From: Prauserella cavernicola
Lineage (GTDB): Bacteria; Actinomycetota; Actinomycetes; Mycobacteriales; Pseudonocardiaceae
NCBI RefSeq assembly: GCF_016595675.1
Contig: NZ_JAENJH010000001.1
Span: 682,001 to 746,000, forward strand
Length of the DNA stretch: 64,000 nucleotides
Reading direction: 5' to 3'
Part shown: positions 1-6,875 of the stretch, in pieces
Layout: the number at the start of each line of letters is the position of its first letter
How positions within the stretch are numbered: position 1 is the stretch's first letter
Notes under the pieces: model-generated
Told to the model about the DNA's origin: nothing
Database searches by the model: none
What the model saw: the letters and a program-made list of their open reading frames with translations, nothing else
Program-made: the position numbers and the translations under genes

Positions 1-325
1 CGAAGGCCACGAGCGTGGCGACCATCGCGGCCACCCGCAGCCCGCCATGAGCGGGCCGGGTCTCGCCGGGAGCCGCGTCGCGCAGCTGCAGCCGTGCCCG
101 CACGACGAGTGTGGCGCCGACGGCACCCAGCAGCACGCCGATCGGCAGTGGCACGGCCGCGGGGCCGACGACGCCCGAGGTCTCGGGCAGGCGGACCGCG
201 TCCACCACCACGCACACGGCGGCCACGAGCATGAGCCCGCCGAACGCCGCGGAGGCGAGCACCGTTCTGCGCTCGGGCCTCTCCGGCTCCGCTCCGGTCT
301 GCTCCACCGGTTCCGTCGCGGTCAT
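1..325 (-). CDS. tctB: TctB-like small membrane subunit of a tripartite tricarboxylate transporter (partial)
   Basis: This is the 5' part of a gene that runs off the left edge; about 108 residues are visible from the ATG at 325. A hydrophilic, Glu/Pro/Arg-rich N-terminus of about 22 residues is followed by hydrophobic segments near residues 23-42 and 58-75, with a third beginning at the edge. The call rests mainly on position: it starts 5 bases after the stop of the TctC-type binding protein, where TctB normally lies. In this family TctB is the small membrane partner of the large permease TctA. TctA should lie just outside the window. Sequence identity to TctB was not checked, and the family is poorly conserved. 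Confidence 0.65.
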   Translation of the reverse strand, partial: MTATEPVEQTGAEPERPERRTVLASAAFGGLMLVAAVCVVVDAVRLPETSGVVGPAAVPLPIGVLLGAVGATLVVRARLQLRDAAPGETRPAHGGLRVAAMVATLVAF

Positions 326-330
326 GTCGC

Positions 331-1374
331 TCACCCCAGTCCGATCTCGTCGAGCACCTGCGACACGCGTTCTTGTTCGGAGCGGACGAACTCCTCGAAC
401 TCGGGGCCGGCGAGGGTCGCGTCGCCCCAGCCCCTGCGCTCCAGCGCCTCGCGCCACTCCGGTGTCCTGGTCATGTCCACGAGCAGGCCCTCCAGCGCCT
501 GTTCCTCCTCGTCGGTGATGCCCTTCGGCGCCGCGACCCCGCGCCAGTTCTCCAGCTCGACGTCGAGCCCGCCCTCGATGAGCGTGGGCACGTCGGGCAC
601 GGTGGGCAGCCGGTCGGGGCTGGACACCGCCAGCGCGCGCACGGTGCCCGCCTCGATCTGCGGCTGGATCTCGGAGACGCCGGAGATGCCGATGGCGGAC
701 CTGCCGGAGAGCAGTGTCGTGAGCGCCTCGCCGCCGCCGGAGTGCGCGACGTAGCTGACCTTCGCCGGGTCGGCGCCGACCGCCTTCGCGAGCAGTCCCG
801 CGAGGATCTGCTCGACGCCACCTGCCGATCCGCCTGCGATGGACACGGCGGGCAGGTCGGCGCGCATCGCCTCGATCAGGTCGGCCGTGGACCGCAGCGG
901 CGAGTCGGCGGGCACGACGATCGCCTGGTAGTCGGTGGTGAGCCGTACCAGCGGGGTGGTGTCGGCCAGCGACTGCTCCGAACCATTGGCCTTGACGGCG
1001 CCGACCATGATCAGGCCGGTGGTCATCAACTGGGTGGGATCGTCGCCGAAACGCACGAACTGGCTCAGCCCGATGGTGCCGCCCGCCCCGGCCACGTTGT
1101 AGACCTCGGAACGGCCGACCAGTTCCCGCAGCGCGCCCTGCATCTCGCGCGAGGTCTGGTCCCAGCCGCCGCCGGGAGCCGCGGGCGCCATGATGCGCAG
1201 CTGCTCGCCGCCGAGCACGTCCTGCGCCGTCGAGCCCGCTCCGGAGTTCGCGGCGGGCGCGGTCGCCACCACAGCGCCGGTGGTCAGCAGCGCCACCGCC
1301 CACGGCACCCAGCGCGTCCAGCGGCGTGAGCGCGCCGCTCCGGGTGCGGTGGCTGGCGAGCCTCGTTGCTCCAT
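331..1374 (-). CDS. tctC: TctC/Bug-family tricarboxylate-binding protein
   Basis: 347 residues; periplasmic-type solute-binding protein of the TctC (Bug) family, which captures citrate or related di/tricarboxylates for the TctAB permease. The start was placed at the ATG at 1374, because the following residues form an Arg-rich n-region and one hydrophobic stretch (about residues 20-42) as an export signal. There is no lipobox Cys. The mature part begins with the family pattern LRIMAPAAPGGGWD near residue 55, the substrate-binding loop region of Bug proteins, and continues with the conserved AGAGG and AGGSAGG segments. A longer reading frame extends upstream but overlaps the divergent tcuA-like gene and lacks a signal. 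It is divergent from that gene with shared promoter DNA. The substrate is inferred from the neighbour as tricarballylate, citrate or a similar acid. Confidence 0.85.
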   Translation of the reverse strand: MEQRGSPATAPGAARSRRWTRWVPWAVALLTTGAVVATAPAANSGAGSTAQDVLGGEQLRIMAPAAPGGGWDQTSREMQGALRELVGRSEVYNVAGAGGTIGLSQFVRFGDDPTQLMTTGLIMVGAVKANGSEQSLADTTPLVRLTTDYQAIVVPADSPLRSTADLIEAMRADLPAVSIAGGSAGGVEQILAGLLAKAVGADPAKVSYVAHSGGGEALTTLLSGRSAIGISGVSEIQPQIEAGTVRALAVSSPDRLPTVPDVPTLIEGGLDVELENWRGVAAPKGITDEEEQALEGLLVDMTRTPEWREALERRGWGDATLAGPEFEEFVRSEQERVSQVLDEIGLG

Positions 1375-1446
1375 CGAACGTCCTCCGGTCGCGGATCCGG
1401 CCGGACCGGCGTCACACTCTCCGGCCTCGACTCCTCTGGACACGAA

Positions 1447-1475
1447 TGTATACAGTGGTGTGCAGTTGTTGACAA
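1447..1475. promoter_or_regulatory. Divergent tctC/tcuA promoter with two palindromic operator-like sites
   Basis: TGTATACA (1447-1454) is a perfect palindrome and TTGTTGACAA (1466-1475) fits TTGT-N2-ACAA. Read on the minus strand the same DNA is TTGTCA, 17 bases, TATACA, a near-consensus sigma-70-type promoter for tctC with one palindrome over each hexamer. On the plus strand TATACA at 1449-1454 could serve the tcuA-like gene. Such motifs are typical of FCD-type GntR regulators, and one is encoded at 3021. That it binds here is inference. Confidence 0.6.
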
Positions 1476-1489
1476 GCCTTGGAGGTTCG

Positions 1490-2992
1490 ATGACGCAGGC
1501 CGTACCCCCATCCGGAACCGACGCGCGCGCCGAGACCGTCGACGTCGTCGTGGTCGGCGGCGGCAACGCCGGCTTCAGCGCGGCACACGCGGCGGCCGAA
1601 CGCGGACGCCGCGTCCTGTTGCTGGAGAAGGGTGCGCGAGGCCAGGAGGGAGGCAACAGCTACTACACGGCCGGCGCGGTCCGGATCGCGCACGACGGCC
1701 TCGCCTCCGTGGCCGACCTGCTCGACCCCGACGACCGGCACGCCGTCAGCGACCTGCCCCCGTACCCGGCCGAGCAGTTCCACGCCGACATGGCGAAGGT
1801 GACCGGCGGCCGCAACGACGCCGCGCTCACCGAGGTGCTGGTCTCCGAGAGCCAGGACACGCTGCGCTGGCTGCACTCCAAGGGACTGCGCTACCGGCTC
1901 ATGTACGAGCGCCAGGCCTATCCCGACGCCCAGGGCAGGCAGGTGTTCTGGGGCGGGCTCGCGGTCGGCAACACCGGCGGCGGCAAGGGCCTGATCGCCG
2001 ACCACACGGCGGCCGCCAAGCGGGCGGGCGTCGAGATCCGCTACGGCGTGCGCGTCCGCGACCTGGTCCGCGTGAACGGGCGCATCACCGGCGTCACGTG
2101 GACCGACGACGACGGCGGCAGCGGCACCGTGCGCGCCGAGTCCGTGGTGCTCGCGGCCGGCGGCTTCGAGGCGAACCCCGGCCTGCGGCGCGAACACCTC
2201 GGCGAGGGCTGGCAGCGCGCGAAGGTCCGCGGCACCCCGCTCAACACCGGCGACATGCTCACGGCCGCGATCGATGCGGGCGCCGGCACCTTCGGCGACT
2301 GGAGCACATGCCATAGCGTCGCGTGGGACGCGTGGTCCCCCGACAACGAGAGCAACCGCGAGCTCACCAACCAGCTCACCCGCGGCGGCTACCCGCTCGG
2401 CATCGTCGTGAACAAGCAGGGCCGGCGCTTCGTCGACGAGGGCGCGGACTTCCGCAACTACACCTACGCCGTGTACGGCGCCCGGATCCTCGCCCAGCCC
2501 GACGGGCTCGCGTTCCAAGTCTTCGACGCCACCACCCGGCCGACGCTGCGCACCGAGGAGTACGACATGCCCGGCGTCTCGGTGGTCACCGCCGACACGC
2601 TGGACGAGCTCGCGGCGGGCATGGGCGTGGACGCCGAGGCGCTCACGCGCACCGTGTCCGAGTTCAACAAGTCGGTCGAACGCGACGTGCCACTGGACAT
2701 CGCGGTGAAGGACGGCAGGGCCGCCCACGTCGACCCGCCCAAGTCGAACTGGGCCATCCCGCTGGAGGCCGCGCCGTACTACGCCTTCCCGGTCACGTGC
2801 GGCATCACGTTCACCTTCGGCGGCCTGCGCGCCGACACCCACGGCCGTGTGCTCGACACCGGCGGCGAGCCCGTGCCGGGACTGTTCGTGTGCGGCGAGA
2901 TGCTCGGAGGACTGTTCAGCGGCAACTACCCCGGCGGCACCGGCCTGACCTCGGGCGCCGTGTTCGGCCGCCGGGCTGGGACACTGGCCTGA
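1490..2992 (+). CDS. tcuA: FAD-dependent tricarballylate dehydrogenase-like flavoprotein
   Basis: 500 residues from the ATG at 1490, which has GGAGG at 1481-1485. The N-terminus carries the Rossmann FAD-binding motif GGGNAG (about residues 20-25) and an acidic residue ending strand 2 (LLLEKG). The rest matches the fumarate reductase/succinate dehydrogenase flavoprotein fold, with a C-terminal FAD segment reading GLFVCGEMLGGLFSGNYPGG. In this family TcuA oxidises tricarballylate to cis-aconitate. The assignment to TcuA rather than another FAD-binding dehydrogenase is supported by the adjacent Tct-type transporter. No TcuB electron-transfer partner is present in the window. A GntR gene follows 28 bases downstream in the same direction. 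Confidence 0.78.
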   Translation: MTQAVPPSGTDARAETVDVVVVGGGNAGFSAAHAAAERGRRVLLLEKGARGQEGGNSYYTAGAVRIAHDGLASVADLLDPDDRHAVSDLPPYPAEQFHADMAKVTGGRNDAALTEVLVSESQDTLRWLHSKGLRYRLMYERQAYPDAQGRQVFWGGLAVGNTGGGKGLIADHTAAAKRAGVEIRYGVRVRDLVRVNGRITGVTWTDDDGGSGTVRAESVVLAAGGFEANPGLRREHLGEGWQRAKVRGTPLNTGDMLTAAIDAGAGTFGDWSTCHSVAWDAWSPDNESNRELTNQLTRGGYPLGIVVNKQGRRFVDEGADFRNYTYAVYGARILAQPDGLAFQVFDATTRPTLRTEEYDMPGVSVVTADTLDELAAGMGVDAEALTRTVSEFNKSVERDVPLDIAVKDGRAAHVDPPKSNWAIPLEAAPYYAFPVTCGITFTFGGLRADTHGRVLDTGGEPVPGLFVCGEMLGGLFSGNYPGGTGLTSGAVFGRRAGTLA

Positions 2993-3020
2993 GCACGACC
3001 AGAGAGGAACGGACCCGGCG

Positions 3021-3686
3021 ATGACAGTGAGCGGCACCGGTGGGCGGACCGACGCGCAGACCGTGTACGCGCAGTTGCGCGCGGAGATCCTCTCCGGCGC
3101 CGTCTCGCCGGGCGACCCGTTGCGCGAGACGGCGCTCGCGAGCCGGTTCGGCGTCTCCCGCACCCCGGTGCGGGAGGCGCTGCGGCGCCTGGAACAGGAC
3201 CGGCTGCTCGTCGCCGGGTCGCGGGGCATGGAGGTCCGCAGCATCGACCCCGAGGAGGTCGTGCAGATCTACGACATGCGCGTGCTGCTGGAGGCCGAGG
3301 CTGCGGGCCAGGCCGCCACGGCCCGCCGCACCACGGATCTGCTCACGCTGGAGGGCCTGCTGGCCCGCGACCGCGAGCTGGCCGAGCCCGACGACGCGAC
3401 GCGCATGCGCACCAACCTCGAGTTCCACGCCGCGCTGTGGCGGGCCACGCACAACCCGGTGCTGATCGACCTGCTGGAGCGGCTCACCGGCCACCTCGTG
3501 CACGCGCCCCGCTCCACCCTCTCCGTCGGAGACCGGTGGGGCGAGGCGCTCGACGAGCACGAGGCGCTGGTCGACGCGGTGCGCGACCGGGACGAGCCCA
3601 AGGCCAGGACCATCGCCGCCGATCACATGAACACCGCGCGCGCCATCCGGCTGAGCCTGCTGCGGGAGGCGGCGGGCCGGTCGTGA
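3021..3686 (+). CDS. GntR-family regulator, FCD type
   Basis: 221 residues. An N-terminal winged helix (about 10-75), with the typical FGVSRTPVREALRRLEQDRLL recognition region, is followed by an all-helical FCD ligand-binding domain. That domain carries the metal/ligand-site histidines of the family (for example in the EFHAALW segment near residue 135). FCD regulators sense carboxylic acids. The gene follows the tcuA-like dehydrogenase by 28 bases with an AGAGAGG ribosome site, so it is probably cotranscribed with it. It is the obvious candidate to bind the palindromes at 1447-1475 and control both transport and oxidation of the acid. Confidence 0.88.
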   Translation: MTVSGTGGRTDAQTVYAQLRAEILSGAVSPGDPLRETALASRFGVSRTPVREALRRLEQDRLLVAGSRGMEVRSIDPEEVVQIYDMRVLLEAEAAGQAATARRTTDLLTLEGLLARDRELAEPDDATRMRTNLEFHAALWRATHNPVLIDLLERLTGHLVHAPRSTLSVGDRWGEALDEHEALVDAVRDRDEPKARTIAADHMNTARAIRLSLLREAAGRS

Positions 3687-3714
3687 CCGTGCACGCCCCG
3701 CCCGCCGCGTGTCC

Positions 3715-4869
3715 TCACCGGGCGGCGAACACCCGCTCGTCGCTGTAGCGCGCCGACCCGTCCGCGTTGTCGCCCAGGTAGAAGTGCGTCGCCATGGTGC
3801 GGTCGCCGACGTCGAGCACCGAGCGCCACAGCGTCCGGATCGGGTAGGCACCGGCGCTACGCGCGTCGAACCCGATCTCCTCGAGCGCGGCGCGAATCGC
3901 CGGGCCGGACAGGTCCCCGTCGGCGGCGCGCTTGGCCAGCGAGCGGTACCGGGCGTAGGTCTCCATCGTCTCGTCGTTGTCTTCCGGCAGCGCCGTGCCA
4001 TCGCGGTGGCGGTGCAGGAAGTGGTTGGTGACGCACAGTGCCGCCGAGTCCGCGTCGATGATGTGCTCGTCGCCGCCGGACCCGCGTTCCCAGACGAACG
4101 CGTCGCCCGAGCTGTCGGCGATCAGGTAGTGCAGCGGCACGCCCAGGTCGTAGTGCTTCGCACCGAGCAACGCCCGCCGCGCCTGCTCCGCGGTGGCGCA
4201 CGTGTCGAGCACGAACCGCGGCAGCTGAGCGGCGCCAAGCCCGACCTGCGGACTCGCGGCCACCGGGGGGTTGGTGTTCTCGGCGTCGGCGATCAACAGA
4301 GCCACCGCCACGCCGTGCTCGTTGACGCCCTCCATGCAGGCGTCCAGCTCGTTCATCGTGAGCACGGTGGTGGCGGGACCGTCGTCGGGGACGCTGGTGA
4401 GCACGAAGGGCCGCGAGGCCATCGGCACGCCGTTGTCCTCGCCCGGCATCTGACCGCCGAGCATCGCGAACAACGCCTCGGGACTACTGAGGAAGAAGTC
4501 GTAGTTGCGGCCGACGAGCCCCCTGCGCTCGTCGGTCATCCACGGCGGCGCGAACGTCACCGAGCAGGCCGAGCCCTCGGGCACGCCGGTGAAGTGGTCC
4601 AGGTACACGGCGGCGTCCGGGTCGAGTCCCGCGGCCGAGGCCGCGCCGAGCAGCCGGCCGTGGTGCTGTGGCCAGTGCTCGGCGAACCAGTCGAGCCGGG
4701 CACGGGCCCGCCGCGGCTCGGCCGGCACCGGCCGCCAGCCGTAGGTGTCCCGCGCGGCCTCGGCCAGTCCCCTGCCGATGTCGGCCTGGGTGCCGGTGAG
4801 CCGCAGCCCGCGGACGGTCATGAAGTCGGACTCGCCGCCGCCTGCGACGATTTCGGTGGTCGTGGTCAT
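3715..4869 (-). CDS. C45-family N-terminal-nucleophile acyltransferase/hydrolase
   Basis: 384 residues, related to acyl-CoA:6-aminopenicillanate acyltransferase (peptidase family C45) and the wider choloylglycine-hydrolase type Ntn fold. The expected self-processing nucleophile is Cys102 in GSACSV, followed about 25 residues later by the family segment VGRNYDFF. These enzymes cleave themselves to expose the N-terminal Cys, then hydrolyse or transfer amide-linked acyl groups. No signal peptide is seen, so a cytoplasmic enzyme is expected. Its ATG overlaps the stop of the upstream GNAT gene by 4 bases, so the two are translationally coupled. Substrate unknown; a beta-lactam role should not be assumed. 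Confidence 0.8.
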   Translation of the reverse strand: MTTTTEIVAGGGESDFMTVRGLRLTGTQADIGRGLAEAARDTYGWRPVPAEPRRARARLDWFAEHWPQHHGRLLGAASAAGLDPDAAVYLDHFTGVPEGSACSVTFAPPWMTDERRGLVGRNYDFFLSSPEALFAMLGGQMPGEDNGVPMASRPFVLTSVPDDGPATTVLTMNELDACMEGVNEHGVAVALLIADAENTNPPVAASPQVGLGAAQLPRFVLDTCATAEQARRALLGAKHYDLGVPLHYLIADSSGDAFVWERGSGGDEHIIDADSAALCVTNHFLHRHRDGTALPEDNDETMETYARYRSLAKRAADGDLSGPAIRAALEEIGFDARSAGAYPIRTLWRSVLDVGDRTMATHFYLGDNADGSARYSDERVFAAR

Positions 4870-5447
4870 CTCTGCTCTCCTTGGTCTGTAACGGGTTCAC
4901 GCCACATCGGCCAGATTCGAGGGCCGTCGGGCAGGGTCACGGGCTCTCCGGTGCCGCGGAAGCCGTGTCGTTCGTACAGCGGACGACTGCGGGCCGAGCT
5001 GGCCTCGAGGTAGACGGGCAGGCCCTGCTCGTCGGCCAGCGCCAGGCGGTCGGCGAGCAATGCCGCGCCGAGCCCCCGGCCCTGCTCGCCCGGCGCGACG
5101 CCGAGGAACGGCAGGTACAGGTGCGCCCGCCCGTGCGGGTGCAGCGGGCCCACCAGCTCGGCGAAGTGCCGCAGCCGCGCCAGGTACGGCAGGAACTCGG
5201 GTGGCGGCTCGTCCCCGGTGTCCATTCCGGACTCCCCCGCCGCGTGCGGCAACCACACCGCCACCGCGGCGCCACCGCCGGCCACCGCCAGCTCCCCCAC
5301 CTCTGCCGACCGCGCGACGAACGGCTCGAACAGCCGCGCCGTGGCGGCGGGCCTCGTCGCGTCGTCGGGGAACAGCCAGCGCGACAGCGGGTCGTCCTGG
5401 AACGCCGACACGAGCACCGCGACGGCGTCCTTTCGCTCGATCACCAT
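4866..5447 (-). CDS. GNAT-family N-acetyltransferase
   Basis: 193 residues. The acetyl-CoA binding motif A is clear as LGVAPGEQGRGLGAALL (about residues 111-127, with the Q/R-x-x-G-x-G/A core), followed by the motif B segment YLEASSARSRPLYERHGF. The family transfers acetyl from acetyl-CoA to a primary amine or similar acceptor. It is the first gene of a two-gene unit with the C45 enzyme. Coupling an acetyltransferase with an amidohydrolase/acyltransferase suggests acyl modification of one small amine compound, but this is inference. The unit diverges from the fused regulator gene at 5540. Confidence 0.85.
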   Translation of the reverse strand: MVIERKDAVAVLVSAFQDDPLSRWLFPDDATRPAATARLFEPFVARSAEVGELAVAGGGAAVAVWLPHAAGESGMDTGDEPPPEFLPYLARLRHFAELVGPLHPHGRAHLYLPFLGVAPGEQGRGLGAALLADRLALADEQGLPVYLEASSARSRPLYERHGFRGTGEPVTLPDGPRIWPMWREPVTDQGEQR

Positions 5448-5522
5448 GCGTACAACGTACCCACGGTCTCGCGAGAACAGCCAGCAAAACGGGTGAACAT
5501 GGGGGTATCCCCTACTGGTGCA

Positions 5523-5534
5523 CTAGTACACTAG
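5523..5534. promoter_or_regulatory. Operator overlapping the -10 of the GntR-TetR gene
   Basis: CTAGTACACTAG is an inverted repeat (CTAGT-N2-ACTAG). TACACT at 5527-5532 inside it is a good -10 hexamer whose start point would fall at 5539-5540, the A of the ATG, giving a leaderless mRNA. A repressor on the repeat would block the promoter, so autoregulation by the adjacent regulator is likely. It could also affect the divergent GNAT/C45 unit that starts at 5447. Confidence 0.55.
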
Positions 5535-5539
5535 CGCCC

Positions 5540-6454
5540 ATGGACACCATGCCGCCGTACCTGCGCATCGCCGCCGCCATCTCGGACCGCATCGCCGACG
5601 GCGAGCTGGCGGCGGGCCAGCGCGTGCCCTCGGCCCGCCAGATCATGCGCGACTGGGGCGTCGCGATGGCCACGGCCACGAAGGTGCTGGCGGCCCTGCG
5701 ACAGGAGGGGCTGGTCGAGGCCAGGACCGGCGTCGGCACCGTCGTGCGCGCCTCGGGCGCCCGGCCGCCGACCGCGCGCCGAAGCGCCGAGGGGACTCTG
5801 ACCAGGGACCGGCTCGTCGCCACCGGCATCGCCATCGCCGACACCGACGGGCTCGACGCGCTGTCCATGCGGCGGCTCGCGACCGAGCTCGGCGCGGGCG
5901 TGATGTCGCTGTACCGGCACGTCTCGGGCAAGGACGAGCTCGTGACGCTGATGCTCAGGTCCGTGTTCGCGGCCAGCGAACTGCCCGCGCGGGGCCCCGA
6001 GGGCTGGCGCGCGAAGCTCGAGCTGGTGTGCCAAGCGCAGTGGACGCTCTACCAGCACCACCCGTGGACGGCCGCGGCCGTGTCCATGACCAGGCCGTTG
6101 CTGCTGCCAGAAGCCATGGCGCACACCGAGTGGACCCTCGCCGCGCTCGACGGCGTCGGTCTCGGCGACGAGGAACGGCTGCGCGAGGCCGTCTCCCTGC
6201 CCGCGTTCGTCCGGGGACTCGCGCTGTCGGTGGCGGCGGAGCGCGAGGCCGAGCGCAGGACCGGGCTCACCAACGACCAGTGGTGGGTGTCGTCGGTCCG
6301 GGAGGTGGAGTCCGTGCTGGCCACCGGCCGGTTCCCCCTGCTGGCGGCGACGAGCGCCGGCGTGGCCACGGACCTCGACGCGGTGTTCCGGCAGGGACTC
6401 GCGCGCCATCTCGACGGGCTGGCCGCGAGAGTCGCGGGGCGCGAATCTCCGTAG
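5540..6454 (+). CDS. Fused GntR winged-helix and TetR-type transcriptional regulator
   Basis: 304 residues. Residues 1-72 form a GntR-type winged helix (VPSARQIMRDWGVAMATATK and EARTGVGTVV). After a short linker, residues about 85-135 form a second, TetR-type helix-turn-helix (LSMRRLATELGAGVMSLYRHV), and the rest is a TetR_C-type helical ligand domain. The ATG at 5540 was chosen because it sits at the predicted transcription start; no Shine-Dalgarno is seen, consistent with a leaderless message. Proteins with both DNA-binding heads occur in actinobacteria. Ligand unknown; nearby targets are its own promoter and the divergent GNAT/C45 unit. Confidence 0.85.
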   Translation: MDTMPPYLRIAAAISDRIADGELAAGQRVPSARQIMRDWGVAMATATKVLAALRQEGLVEARTGVGTVVRASGARPPTARRSAEGTLTRDRLVATGIAIADTDGLDALSMRRLATELGAGVMSLYRHVSGKDELVTLMLRSVFAASELPARGPEGWRAKLELVCQAQWTLYQHHPWTAAAVSMTRPLLLPEAMAHTEWTLAALDGVGLGDEERLREAVSLPAFVRGLALSVAAEREAERRTGLTNDQWWVSSVREVESVLATGRFPLLAATSAGVATDLDAVFRQGLARHLDGLAARVAGRESP

Positions 6455-6536
6455 TCGCGTACGTAGCCTCCCCGATGCGATCCGGCCGGATCTGGCGCAC
6501 TCTGAATCTCGACCGATTCCCGGTACGGAGAAGCTC

Positions 6537-6719
6537 ATGCCCATCGACTCGCATCCGCAGCCCTGCCCCCAGTGCCAGCGCCCGACGGTGCTGATGTCCC
6601 ATCGCTGGGGCCGCCAATGGGTCCACGTCGGCACGTGGCGCCCCCGGTGCGGCGCCCCGACGTGGGCAGGCCGCAGGCACAGCCGAGCCGGTAGCCGCGC
6701 GACCCCGAGCGCGGCCTGA
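6537..6719 (+). CDS. Small hypothetical protein with a CPxC motif
   Basis: 60 residues from the ATG at 6537, with GGAG at 6527-6530. The first half has PCPQCQRP followed by a Trp-rich stretch (HRWGRQWVHVGTW) and a third Cys, resembling half of a treble-clef or zinc-ribbon module. The second half is low-complexity Arg/Ala/Ser and may not be meaningful. It lies alone between two regulators. Coding potential is uncertain; the ordered Cys/Trp pattern and ribosome site are the only support. Confidence 0.4.
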   Translation: MPIDSHPQPCPQCQRPTVLMSHRWGRQWVHVGTWRPRCGAPTWAGRRHSRAGSRATPSAA

Positions 6720-6862
6720 GGGCGGCGGCCTCTCCAGCTTGGCCGCGCGTGCGGAAGTCCCCCGCCCGCACGACGCGGCCCGAGCGCGACGGGGCGCCGG
6801 CGAGTTTCCCCGCCTCCCGGTGCCCCGTCGCGCTCCGCCACCTCCCGGCCCCCGGATCGGAC

Positions 6863-6868
6863 TACACT
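6863..6868 (+). promoter_or_regulatory. -10 element of the LuxR-type gene (leaderless)
   Basis: TACACT ends 7 bases before the GTG at 6876, so the transcript would start at or next to the start codon. No good -35 hexamer is seen, which is common for actinobacterial leaderless promoters. Confidence 0.4.
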
Positions 6869-6875
6869 GCCGGGC

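Noticed and set aside
331..1656. Longer TctC protein with about 94 extra N-terminal residues
   Set aside because: The extension runs antisense through the start of the tcuA-like gene and places the signal peptide internally; the ATG at 1374 gives a normal exported protein.
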